Assembly (NCBI RefSeq): GCF_008386695.1
Contig: NZ_VUOC01000004.1
Coordinates: forward strand, 2,606,327 to 2,670,326
Direction: 5' to 3'
From: Chitinophaga agrisoli
Lineage (GTDB): Bacteria > Bacteroidota > Bacteroidia > Chitinophagales > Chitinophagaceae
DNA length: 64,000 nucleotides
Part shown: piece by piece, positions 25,755 to 34,570 of the stretch
Numbering within the stretch: the stretch's first letter is position 1
How the letters are laid out: the number at the start of each line of letters is the position of its first letter
Program-made: the position numbers and the translations under genes
The notes under the pieces: model-generated
Told to the model about the DNA's origin: nothing
Seen by the model: only the letters and a program-made list of their open reading frames with translations
Database searches by the model: none

Positions 25755-26801
25755 ATGCCGGCACACACGAACTATATCCGGCATCTGAATGCCTTCTTCG
25801 CCCAGGGACGGCAGGATAAAAGGTTACACGCTAACCATATCAGCCTTTACGTGTCCCTTTTTCAGATATGGAACGAGCACCGTTTCCAGAATCCTTTCCC
25901 AATCCTGCGCGAAGAAGTCATAGACCTGTGCCATATAGGTTCTGTGAACACCTACACGCAATGCCTGAAGGACCTAAACTCATTTGGGTATATCCTTTAC
26001 CAGCCAGGACCAAAGCGCGGAACACCTAGCCTGATCAGCATCCGCCACCTGGACAGTGAACCAGAAAAAAAAATTAATACCGCCCAGCTGTCATTATTTC
26101 CTGGCATCTTCCTGGAAACGCCCTTTTCCTCATTCAGTCACGCCATTATTAGGCCCCCGATTATCGCCCATCCATCCTTCAAAAAGGCAACTGCTGCAGG
26201 TCGCAAAAATGAGACTGCTACCAATCTCAGAATTGAGACTGCCAGTTGCAAAATCGATACTGCCACCTGTCTCAAAATTGCGACTATCAATCGCAAAATT
26301 GATACTACCACCAATCTCAAAATTGAGACTGCCAGTCGCAAAATCGATACTGATACCAATCTCAATTTTGAGACTGGGTCAGTCTCAAAATTGAGACTAT
26401 ATAATAATAAACAAACAAACAGTAATAAACGAGAGAGTGTAAACAAGCGCTCCCGCGCAGAAAAAATTAAAGATTCTGAGCATGAAAATCACCGGTACAA
26501 ACAGACAACGGGGCCCGCCGCGCCGCCGGCTGGCCCACCTCCGGCCCAGGACCAGGTACTCCTGTTTTTCCAGGATACTGGCTACCCGGATGTTGAAGCC
26601 CGCAAATTTTTCCACCACTACCAGGCTAATGGCTGGCGCCAGGGGAACGGAAACCCCATCACCGACTGGCAGGCAGCCGGCCACAAATGGATGTTAAACG
26701 AAAAATTTCTAAAACAAGACAACCATGACACCAAACGAACAGCAAACAAACCAGGACGACTCCACGCCAATGAGGACAAAAGCTACGAAGACCCCTTATA
26801 A
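25755..26801 (+). CDS. replication initiator-like protein with iteron tract
   Basis: A 348-aa protein. The N-terminal 110 residues look like a winged-helix replication or regulatory domain (LHANHISLYVSLFQIWNEHRF, IGSVNTYTQCLKDLNSFGYI). Residues about 150-215 are encoded by nine iteron-like repeats and read as a 15-residue repeat. The C-terminus (FFHHYQANGWRQGNGNPITDWQAAGHKWM) resembles the end of DnaT/phage replisome-organiser proteins. It overlaps the DnaC-like gene by 77 bases, the usual initiator-loader pairing. Confidence 0.75.
   Translation: MPAHTNYIRHLNAFFAQGRQDKRLHANHISLYVSLFQIWNEHRFQNPFPILREEVIDLCHIGSVNTYTQCLKDLNSFGYILYQPGPKRGTPSLISIRHLDSEPEKKINTAQLSLFPGIFLETPFSSFSHAIIRPPIIAHPSFKKATAAGRKNETATNLRIETASCKIDTATCLKIATINRKIDTTTNLKIETASRKIDTDTNLNFETGSVSKLRLYNNKQTNSNKRESVNKRSRAEKIKDSEHENHRYKQTTGPAAPPAGPPPAQDQVLLFFQDTGYPDVEARKFFHHYQANGWRQGNGNPITDWQAAGHKWMLNEKFLKQDNHDTKRTANKPGRLHANEDKSYEDPL
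26201..26398 (+). repeat. nine iteron-like 16-bp repeats
   Basis: Consensus TCTCAAAATTGAGACT with alternate TCGCAAAATCGATACT. Starts at 26201, 26225, 26246, 26270, 26291, 26315, 26336, 26360 and 26383, that is, alternating steps of 24 and 21 bp (a 45-bp unit). The core TCTCAA-AATTGAGA is palindromic. The tract lies inside the initiator gene. Confidence 0.8.
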
Positions 26802-27405
26802 CTACCACGAGCTCCTCCAGGCACTGGAACAACAGGGGAAAAACATTTACGGCCGTCATTTCGCCGTGCAGGACATAGACCGCCCGGTGATCCTAAAGCT
26901 CCTGGCCTACTTCCTGCAGGACGAACAGGTGGCGCTGATCGAAGGAATAGACCTGCATAAAGGCATCCTGCTCACCGGCCGGATAGGTTGCGGCAAAACC
27001 TCCCTGATAAACCTTATGCGCCTGATAACCCAGGAGGACTACAAACCGATCATCATCTCCTGCAGGCAAATTTGCTTCGAGTTCGGCAAGGACGGGTTTG
27101 ACATTATCCGCAGGTACAGCACCAGCTCCTTCTACCCGTATACCAGTATGCCCCGGGTATACTGTTTTGACGACCTGGGCCTGGAAACCAACGTCACCCA
27201 TTGGGGCAGCACCTGCAACGTCACGGCAGAAATCCTGCTTTCCAGATACGATCTTTTTATTTCACACAAAATGATTACTCATGTTACTACTAACCTCAAT
27301 AGCAATGAACTGGAAGGGATATATGGCAATCGTCTACGCAGCCGCATGCGTGCTATGTTCAATCTTATTGCTTTTCCTTCCGAAACGACGGACAAAAGGC
27401 GATAA
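26725..27405 (+). CDS. DnaC/IstB-like helicase-loader ATPase
   Basis: A 226-aa AAA+ protein with Walker A GRIGCGKTSL and Walker B VYCFDDLGLE. Helicase loaders of this type bring DnaB to an origin. The gene overlaps the initiator by 77 bases and its 3' end overlaps the next gene by 125 bases. Start ATG 26725 lies at the end of the initiator frame. Confidence 0.85.
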   Translation: MTPNEQQTNQDDSTPMRTKATKTPYNYHELLQALEQQGKNIYGRHFAVQDIDRPVILKLLAYFLQDEQVALIEGIDLHKGILLTGRIGCGKTSLINLMRLITQEDYKPIIISCRQICFEFGKDGFDIIRRYSTSSFYPYTSMPRVYCFDDLGLETNVTHWGSTCNVTAEILLSRYDLFISHKMITHVTTNLNSNELEGIYGNRLRSRMRAMFNLIAFPSETTDKRR

Positions 27406-27823
27406 CGCCCCGGACACCGATCCCTCAACTGATCTTGAAAACGCATTTCTTTACCCATCATTTGTTAAGGAAGCAGCCTTTGACGAACACGGCCGCCGGG
27501 TGCTGATGATCTGTAGAAAAGAATATGTGGTCCATCCGTACGATACGCACATTGATGACGCTATTGACCTGGCCAGCCGCTGGAGTCCTCACCAGGTCAC
27601 CTATGAACGTATAGTGCACCTCCGTAGCTGGATCAGGGAGAACCACCAGCATGGCCACAACCTGCCTTACAAAGACCTTCCCAGTATGAAGTCCTGCCGG
27701 CATTTCGTGGAGAGCGTGATCCACAAGGAGTTCGCGCCAGCAAAACATCTGTTTATTGAAGGGTATAGATACTGCCTGAAGGAAAACACCAGGATATTCT
27801 CAAATCATAGAAAGCAAGGCTGA
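27281..27823 (+). CDS. membrane-anchored hypothetical protein
   Basis: Up to 180 aa, with one N-terminal membrane helix (MAIVYAAACVLCSILLLFLP) and a soluble domain of about 140 residues rich in His and Arg. No family recognised. Starts at 27281, 27305 or 27323 are possible; all overlap the ATPase gene, so the exact start is open. Apparently the last gene of the replication operon. Confidence 0.6.
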   Translation: MLLLTSIAMNWKGYMAIVYAAACVLCSILLLFLPKRRTKGDNAPDTDPSTDLENAFLYPSFVKEAAFDEHGRRVLMICRKEYVVHPYDTHIDDAIDLASRWSPHQVTYERIVHLRSWIRENHQHGHNLPYKDLPSMKSCRHFVESVIHKEFAPAKHLFIEGYRYCLKENTRIFSNHRKQG

Positions 27824-28195
27824 GCACTTTAAATAAATTGCTCAATTCCAGGAGACGGAACCAACACGGGCCGCCTCCTGGGAGCGTTTAGGGTACTGTG
27901 TAAATAGTTTATATTGCCTTTATGAAAACTATACTATTATCCCTTGCCATTAAACCGTCATTAGGCCAGCCACGTAAAGTCGATATTTCATGCTGTCTTT
28001 TTTATGTGGTGACAATGAGTTAAATTGCGGCGCTACTCCAATTGATCTATTACAGTCCCTAACCATCGCAATTGTTACACAGGACAATCTTGCTAAGATG
28101 GCTGGATTATTATTCCACCGATAGGCTTCATAGCACTATGGGTAATTGCATATTGTGCAGCCCCTAATGTTATCCCTAATCCGTAAACGTTTTTT
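27824..28195. other. 372-bp gap, no gene
   Basis: Holds a hairpin CAGGAG...CTCCTG (27849-27880), with inner CGG / CCG pairing and no T tail, and otherwise AT-rich sequence leading to the SEC-C gene. A 33-codon ATG frame at 27922 has no support. Confidence 0.5.
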
Positions 28196-31100
28196 ATGAG
28201 TTTAGCGAAGAACGCACCTTGTCATTGTGGTAGCGGCAAAAAGTACAAAAGATGCCACTATGAGGCTGACCTAAAACGTCCAATCAAGTCTCAACAAGCT
28301 TTTTCAGATGACCCATTGTTAGCAAAGCTTTCAAACGGCAATTCCCAGGATTTGTTGGCCACTCTTGGAGCCTTACAACTCAATGCGGCTAACCATGGGA
28401 AAAACATCCGGATGGAGCAATTGGCGCTACATGCGCTGCGATCTCACCGGGAAAATGACCAGCGGGCTCCGATCAGCTTTGAGCGCCTGAAGTATGTTGT
28501 AGAAAATTATACGGAAGATCGGTATCTCGAAGACCCTCCTGTTTCCCTGTTTACAGAAAATGTGAGCTTTTTACAAGGCAACCATACGGTCCTACCTGGC
28601 ATCGGATCTGCACATACAGAACTTCTCAATGCACTATTGCGGGCCATAATGGGTGGATGGAATAAATTGCCCCAAGCGTTTATCAAGGCTGTCTGCCCCG
28701 CTGTAGATTTGATGTTGTTTATTTCGGATACTATCGCTAAACGCGCGGGGCTACAAAGGTACCAATCGGCGCTGCAAACCGAGGATTATTTCCTCCAGGC
28801 ACCACCTAAGGACGTACTTGATATTTACAAAGAAGCTGTAAGCATTAGTGATACAGAGCTGGCGGCTAAATGCCAGCAGCTGGGCATCTCTTCGAATGTA
28901 CTCGACCACTTTACCGTGAACTTCACTGACCCCAGGATTGTTGAAGACAGACCAGAACCTATTTTAGTAGAACAACCGCTAGTTCGTACGAGTACAGGCA
29001 TAATCTGCTTAACGCCAACTACTATTGTAACCGCGCTGGTCAAATTTATCTTCACAAGCGCCGAAACCATGGGCGCAAAAGAGAACTTGTCAAGTATTTT
29101 ATCAGAAGATTTTGCCCGCCAGGTGGACTATGCTATGTTCAACATGAGCCATCAACGGTTAAAGCTACCCATTCAGCCCCTAGAAGATACTAGTTTGGTG
29201 GTCGAAAGGCTGTATTTCTTCGATACGAACAAATTTTCCTATGTCTGTGTGATCAATGGGGAGGCGGGCACTGGTCAACCAGAAGAAATGACGGACCTCT
29301 CTGATACACTGGCGCAACGTGGCCAACAGGTAAAGGACGCATTACAGAAAATTGATACAACCGAGCCGTACCAATTACTAACCCTCTTTGTGACACCTGA
29401 GGTAGATAAGGAGATGTATTTTTCGATGCCGAAATCCACTGGCAATGATAGGAGCCTTCATTTAAAGTCAGCAGAGCTTGAAGCGATTGCCTATCACCAG
29501 GATTCAGAACGGTTGACGCTCTGGAAATTTGCGGGGTCTTATGGGGACGCACACGAAAAAACCTTCCTTTTTTCAGCCGGTGGGATAATGGATGCTTTTG
29601 CAATCTACCTGGAAAACGAGGGTAGCATTTTGCCGACGGATGAAGATCTGAACAATGGCGGCACGATGATGGTCGCGGTGGGCTCGTCCAATGACCTTCA
29701 GCAACAAGGTAAAAAGGAACGGGATGAACATTCCATTTCGAGATGGGAGAAAGATATAATAGGCTATGCAGTTGTTCGCCGTTTTCGCCAGGATTACCCT
29801 ATTTATATCGAACACGAAATTTCTCCTACTTATAGAATAGTGCTAGAGATATTTGATGTACCTGTTTGGGCTGTCAATAACCAAAAGGAACGTGCCACCG
29901 GCCATACCTGGGCACATGATGTTTGCGAGGCCGTGCTGTTCTGGCTCTATAAAATGAAAGATGTCTTACGCAGTTGGATCGGAGCTATCCAGTTGCCAAC
30001 TATTGAAATCGACGTGCAGGTTGATCCTAAGGTAGCTGACTTATGTAGGCTGGATAAGGAGCCTGACTTGTCCGAGCGGGAGATCAAGGTTGCAGTGACT
30101 ATGAGGGGCATACAAATAATTGTTCCTGCCGGTATCTTCACCTTAATCCAACGAAGTGATAACTCGGCCGATAAATCGTTGATCAGAGCCGTATTGAATG
30201 GCCTACGTCAACTGCCGGTGACGGGAAATCAGGATGTCATTCCATCTGAAGAGGTCATAAGTGAACTGGCAGACCAATATTTGCAGCCTGCACATGCTAA
30301 AATGCTGCTACTTAGGGATGTTACCCAGCATCCGAAAACAGATCCGCGTGGGTTGCCATCCATGCGTTATCTGCAGGATTATGATATCGCATGGGTCTTA
30401 GATCGTATAGTAGGATGGCTACCAGCGGGTACTGTGGTTCCTAAAAACATTGAGACCAGAGAAGAAAAGACTGCATTATTGGCTAAAGTGGTTGATTCGC
30501 TACTGAGGCAGACCGCTAAGGAGATCGCTCAATATAATGCGCATGAATTGGTTCCTTACTTGATCGCACATTATGAACGCGCGATACAGCACAGGGAGTC
30601 GCGTGACTTTTACTTGCCTGCAAGGATCGCCTGCTTTTCGACCTTTGAAAATGAGAAGGCAAAGTTGAGTGACCAAGAACAGCTCCTGGTGCCCACAGCC
30701 TTGTCATATCGGGTACTCATCGAGTTTGTAGCAGCTGTACCGCCTACCGGCAACAAAAAGCCTAATTTCGATGATATAGACCGGCTGTTGGCCATGGTGG
30801 ACCAGTCCATCACATGGGGGATGGTATCTGATACCATTCACAAAGGTTTCGCGGACCCGCAGATGGGCTTATTGCCTTCAGGCCGGTTAGGTATGGACAA
30901 AACGTTTGATAAAGAATTTATTCATCAATACAGAACAATAAAGGTAGAGGCCGAGCTGTTTAAAATACAAAGCAAATTTGAGAAAATGTATCTGTACGAG
31001 CGGGGCAAAAAGGGTATTTATACAGCAGAGAACAAAGAGGTGGACGACGCTTTTATAGCAGAATACGGATTATCACTAAACGCCTTCAGCACTGTAATTG

Positions 31101-31984
31101 GTACTATGGTAGATATCGGCTTTTCCGATGGTGCGGCTTTCTTGGCGCTCCCGGAAAAGGATCTTCTTTCTCATATCGCAGAAAGAGCACCGGAAATCAA
31201 GGCAGAAGAAGTAATTGCCGCGTTGGATCTACTCAGCTTACGACAAAGGCCGGGATTGGGCAAACCACCTACGGGCTATCTCAACAAAGAAGTATTTCCC
31301 TGGGGATACAACCGCCCGCTTTCCTATCTACGCCGTCCTCTAGTCCGTCTGGATGCTGAGAAAGATAGCATTTATTACTTCGGCCTCCGCCACCTGCTCG
31401 ATGCCACGGATAACCTTTTAAAGCTGATGTCTGTCGGTAAGCTCGATGGTAAAAGTAACCTCATGAAAACTTTCATGGGCAAGGTCAATACCCAGCGTGG
31501 CAAAGATTTTCGCATCGCAGTTCGTGACTGGTTCTTAGGCAATACTACATTTGAGGTGATCTCGTACGAAGTAAAGATCAAACCCGGCGGCCACCTGGAA
31601 GCGGATAAAGACTATGGCGATATCGATCTACTGGTTGTTGATCACGACCAAAAGATCATTTACCCTTTGGAGTGTAAGGCTATCTATGGCGCTCGCAATA
31701 TCCACGAGATGAAGCAGGAAATGGATGAGTATCTTGGCAAGGAAGGCCGAACCGCAGAGTCGCGGATCGATAGGCATATTGCTCGTCACCAATGGTTGCA
31801 AAACAACTACCAACAGCTCGCAGATCACCTGAAGATCACTGGTAATTATAAGATTGTTTCTGTGATCATTACGGCTGAAGCAATCCCGTTAGCGTTACTG
31901 AAAGAAAAGGAAATCCCTTTGCCTATTATCTCCTTGCTCCAATTACGCCATCGTGGATTAGATGTCCTAAGACAGCATGAATAG
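28196..31984 (+). CDS. large SEC-C protein with C-terminal PD-(D/E)xK-like nuclease
   Basis: A 1262-aa soluble protein. Residues 1-25 are a SEC-C zinc-binding motif (CHCGSGKKYKRCH). About 1100 residues follow with no domain that I recognise. Near the C-terminus GDIDLLVV (about 1140-1148) and ECKAIYGARN (about 1157) fit the D-x(n)-ExK core of restriction-like nucleases. SEC-C plus nuclease suggests a nucleic-acid-targeting defence effector. It stands alone between the replication operon and the ApeA-like gene. Confidence 0.75.
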   Translation: MSLAKNAPCHCGSGKKYKRCHYEADLKRPIKSQQAFSDDPLLAKLSNGNSQDLLATLGALQLNAANHGKNIRMEQLALHALRSHRENDQRAPISFERLKYVVENYTEDRYLEDPPVSLFTENVSFLQGNHTVLPGIGSAHTELLNALLRAIMGGWNKLPQAFIKAVCPAVDLMLFISDTIAKRAGLQRYQSALQTEDYFLQAPPKDVLDIYKEAVSISDTELAAKCQQLGISSNVLDHFTVNFTDPRIVEDRPEPILVEQPLVRTSTGIICLTPTTIVTALVKFIFTSAETMGAKENLSSILSEDFARQVDYAMFNMSHQRLKLPIQPLEDTSLVVERLYFFDTNKFSYVCVINGEAGTGQPEEMTDLSDTLAQRGQQVKDALQKIDTTEPYQLLTLFVTPEVDKEMYFSMPKSTGNDRSLHLKSAELEAIAYHQDSERLTLWKFAGSYGDAHEKTFLFSAGGIMDAFAIYLENEGSILPTDEDLNNGGTMMVAVGSSNDLQQQGKKERDEHSISRWEKDIIGYAVVRRFRQDYPIYIEHEISPTYRIVLEIFDVPVWAVNNQKERATGHTWAHDVCEAVLFWLYKMKDVLRSWIGAIQLPTIEIDVQVDPKVADLCRLDKEPDLSEREIKVAVTMRGIQIIVPAGIFTLIQRSDNSADKSLIRAVLNGLRQLPVTGNQDVIPSEEVISELADQYLQPAHAKMLLLRDVTQHPKTDPRGLPSMRYLQDYDIAWVLDRIVGWLPAGTVVPKNIETREEKTALLAKVVDSLLRQTAKEIAQYNAHELVPYLIAHYERAIQHRESRDFYLPARIACFSTFENEKAKLSDQEQLLVPTALSYRVLIEFVAAVPPTGNKKPNFDDIDRLLAMVDQSITWGMVSDTIHKGFADPQMGLLPSGRLGMDKTFDKEFIHQYRTIKVEAELFKIQSKFEKMYLYERGKKGIYTAENKEVDDAFIAEYGLSLNAFSTVIGTMVDIGFSDGAAFLALPEKDLLSHIAERAPEIKAEEVIAALDLLSLRQRPGLGKPPTGYLNKEVFPWGYNRPLSYLRRPLVRLDAEKDSIYYFGLRHLLDATDNLLKLMSVGKLDGKSNLMKTFMGKVNTQRGKDFRIAVRDWFLGNTTFEVISYEVKIKPGGHLEADKDYGDIDLLVVDHDQKIIYPLECKAIYGARNIHEMKQEMDEYLGKEGRTAESRIDRHIARHQWLQNNYQQLADHLKITGNYKIVSVIITAEAIPLALLKEKEIPLPIISLLQLRHRGLDVLRQHE

Positions 31985-32176
31985 CATCCATTTGTATAAA
32001 AGGGTCCACAGCAAGAACGAATTCTAGCTAGCGATTGTTAGCTAATTACAATTTTCTGTGCTTTGGCTTGATAAGGCAATCACTTCGTTGAAAACTATCT
32101 GCTTATATTCGCAAACAAGAATATTTTTATATAACAGACGAATTACTAGCGGATATTCAATTAATCAATTCTACTT

Positions 32177-32854
32177 ATGAAAGGTGAATATAACGGCGAA
32201 TGGTTTTTACTGGGCGGCAGTAAACATGATGGACAATTAACTATTGATGATGAGGCTAAGGATATAAAGTTGGAAATAATTGGGGCAGAGTTTATTGAAG
32301 GCGGAAAAGTGGACAGTGGAAAATTTCATCCTAAGCATTTACACCAGATTATCCTTGGAAGTAGCAGTAACAAAATTACTCTGTATAATTGCCAATTAGC
32401 CGGATACTCTAAATTAGGTAGGAGCCTTTATCTGATAACCTACCAAGTTGAGTATGTTTTTTTAGGTGTTCATTTTAAGGAAGATAGTATACCTGTTCGG
32501 TCAGGAACGTTTATTTTCCCTCACCTCTCAGCATGGTATGACGGAGAAAATTCTCTTAATAAACTTGAGGGAAAGCAGGGACTGTTTATTAACGGAAACC
32601 ATATTATTCAAGATGCCTTAACCAATGATGAAATAAAAGTCAATGAAGAACTCACCTTGATTCTATGGGACAAAGTCATGAAGCATATTGAGCAGATGAA
32701 TGTTAGTTATAAGGTAACTTACGAAAAGTATGCCCGTTTTCAGTATGACAGGAATGTTGGTTTTGAAAGGCTTCTAAGAGACGGAATTACATTTTTAAAG
32801 CTATTATCTTTTTTGTCTAGGAAGGCCTCTCAACTCTACAATCATTTACGTTGA
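32177..32854 (+). CDS. apeA: ApeA-like protein, N-terminal part (frameshifted)
   Basis: 225 codons covering the ApeA N-terminal domain (GEWFLLGGSKHDGQLTID at the start, FLGVHF in the middle). The frame ends LLSFLSRKAS just where the family has an LLSLLxGRP-like motif; the other frame reads GRPLN at that place. ApeA is a single-protein HEPN anti-phage system. The break coincides with a run of six T (32809-32814). Strongly AT-rich relative to the chromosome. Confidence 0.7.
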   Translation: MKGEYNGEWFLLGGSKHDGQLTIDDEAKDIKLEIIGAEFIEGGKVDSGKFHPKHLHQIILGSSSNKITLYNCQLAGYSKLGRSLYLITYQVEYVFLGVHFKEDSIPVRSGTFIFPHLSAWYDGENSLNKLEGKQGLFINGNHIIQDALTNDEIKVNEELTLILWDKVMKHIEQMNVSYKVTYEKYARFQYDRNVGFERLLRDGITFLKLLSFLSRKASQLYNHLR

Positions 32855-32861
32855 CATAGAT

Positions 32862-33650
32862 GTGCAATACGTTGAATTAGATGCTAGCATTGTAACGGCG
32901 TCTAGTGGTAACTTAATAGCTCAAAGTATCTATGTCCGTAATTATACGTTAAGAAGAAAGAAAAAAATCGATCGTACCCTCTTAACTGCGAAAAACATGT
33001 TGTTGAGTGGATGGACTTCTTCTAGACAAGAGATAAATGAGGTTATTATAAAATGGTTTAAAAATGAGAGATTTTATAATATTTATGAATATTATCTGGA
33101 TTCCAATAACTGGTTTCAGGGATCAGATGCTAAATTAAGTAACGTGATGTTCAATAATCGGTTTTTGAATCTTATACAAGGATTGGAAGATTATTATAGA
33201 GAACGATTTGAAATTATTCTAACAGCTGAGGATCGGAAGAAATTTGATGAAAAGAAGAAAGCTATACTAGACCAAATACCTCCTTCGCCACTTAAACAGT
33301 GGCTCAATAATACCTTTAAGTTTACAAAGTATCCAAAATTGGAAGAAAAACTTTTAACAATTGTAAATGAATTGGAATCAGACTTGGACAAACTATTCGC
33401 CAATATCTCTTTGGCCAACTTTCCCCAAACAGCCGCTTCCTTTCGTAATAATCTATCACATGGTATGACTAAAGAGTTAAACCAAGGATTATCTTTCTAT
33501 AAGGATTATTTTACTGCGCAGACCCTTTTGGGAATTTGTATATTAAAAACACTGGGCGTAACAAAATTGAAGGATAAAGCAGCCTATTATTCTAAATTCG
33601 AGGACGCTGCGTATGAGATATATAGTATCCAAGAAAAAGAGAGAAAATAA
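32862..33650 (+). CDS. apeA: ApeA-like protein, C-terminal HEPN part (frameshifted)
   Basis: A 262-codon frame opening at a GTG. It contains the HEPN ribonuclease motif RNNLSHG (Rx4H) near residue 195. Its frame is open upstream as far as 32811 (reading GRPLNSTIIYVDIDV just before the GTG), so it is the continuation of the preceding ORF with one T too many between them. Intact, the joined protein would be about 490 aa. Either a pseudogene, a slippage-controlled gene, or a sequencing error. Confidence 0.68.
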   Translation: MQYVELDASIVTASSGNLIAQSIYVRNYTLRRKKKIDRTLLTAKNMLLSGWTSSRQEINEVIIKWFKNERFYNIYEYYLDSNNWFQGSDAKLSNVMFNNRFLNLIQGLEDYYRERFEIILTAEDRKKFDEKKKAILDQIPPSPLKQWLNNTFKFTKYPKLEEKLLTIVNELESDLDKLFANISLANFPQTAASFRNNLSHGMTKELNQGLSFYKDYFTAQTLLGICILKTLGVTKLKDKAAYYSKFEDAAYEIYSIQEKERK

Positions 33651-33790
33651 TATTTTTCTACACTACTATTATCCTCCCTGCTGATGAGATAGCCGAAATA
33701 AGAACAGTAAAACCAAGAACCCGTACTTAGACCACAGTTCGATTGCTAACTACTTCGACACCGAACTTTTTATTTAAAATTACCTGAAAT

Positions 33791-34570
33791 ATGCAATGTA
33801 TTTTTTGCAAGAGAAATTCTGACAACTCAACTAGTGTAGAGCATATTATACCTGAAAGCCTTGGCAATAAAGACCACATATTACCTAAAGGAATAGTTTG
33901 TGATCAATGTAATTCATATTTCGCTATTAAGATTGAGAATGAATTATTAAGCCAAGAATATTTTAGATTTATTAGGTCCACTCAGAACGTGTTGTCAAAA
34001 AAAAGAAAAACCATACCTTCAACAGGTCTTACAATTCATCCCGAAGGAGGTAAAGTCGACGTTTATAGGGAAGCTTCAGGTATTCTTATTGACATCTCAA
34101 ATCCGAAGATTGCAGACCTAATTGCGAAAGGAAAAGTTAATACACTGTATATTCCGAATCATATTGAACCGGTCTCTAAAAACATACCATTATCACGCTT
34201 GCTAGGGAAAATAGCTATAGAAGCATTAATTCAAAAAACACTCCACGTTGGTGGTTGGGTAGCAGAAATAATTAATAAAGCCGAACTGGAACCTTTAAGA
34301 AGCTACGTGCGCTACGGACCAACAAAGATTAAATTTTGGTGTTACAGCCAAAGAATATTGTATCCACCAGGCTCTCTGTTCAATTCGGAAAATGATGATG
34401 CATATGAGATACTGCATGAATATACTTTTCATTATTCAGATGCTAATGAATTATTTTTTATCATAGCAATATTTGGTATTGAGTATGCTATAAATTTAGC
34501 TAATCCTGAAATTGACACTTATCAAATCCTAATTGAAAACAACAATGGGAAAAGTTTTTTATATAGCTAG
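33791..34570 (+). CDS. HNH endonuclease-like protein
   Basis: A 259-aa protein. The N-terminus has a zinc/HNH module: CIFCKR, SVEHIIPESLGN (the HxxP HNH core) and GIVCDQCNSYF. The C-terminal 180 residues are unassigned. Such proteins cut DNA and are frequent in defence islands. It follows the ApeA-like gene by 140 bases in the same AT-rich block. Confidence 0.8.
   Translation: MQCIFCKRNSDNSTSVEHIIPESLGNKDHILPKGIVCDQCNSYFAIKIENELLSQEYFRFIRSTQNVLSKKRKTIPSTGLTIHPEGGKVDVYREASGILIDISNPKIADLIAKGKVNTLYIPNHIEPVSKNIPLSRLLGKIAIEALIQKTLHVGGWVAEIINKAELEPLRSYVRYGPTKIKFWCYSQRILYPPGSLFNSENDDAYEILHEYTFHYSDANELFFIIAIFGIEYAINLANPEIDTYQILIENNNGKSFLYS

Noticed and set aside
26201-26398. CRISPR array
   Set aside because: Units of 16 bp with spacers of only 5-8 bp, in frame within a gene, and no cas genes.
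27922-28023. 33-codon ORF before the SEC-C gene
   Set aside because: No ribosome site, odd composition and no recognisable features.
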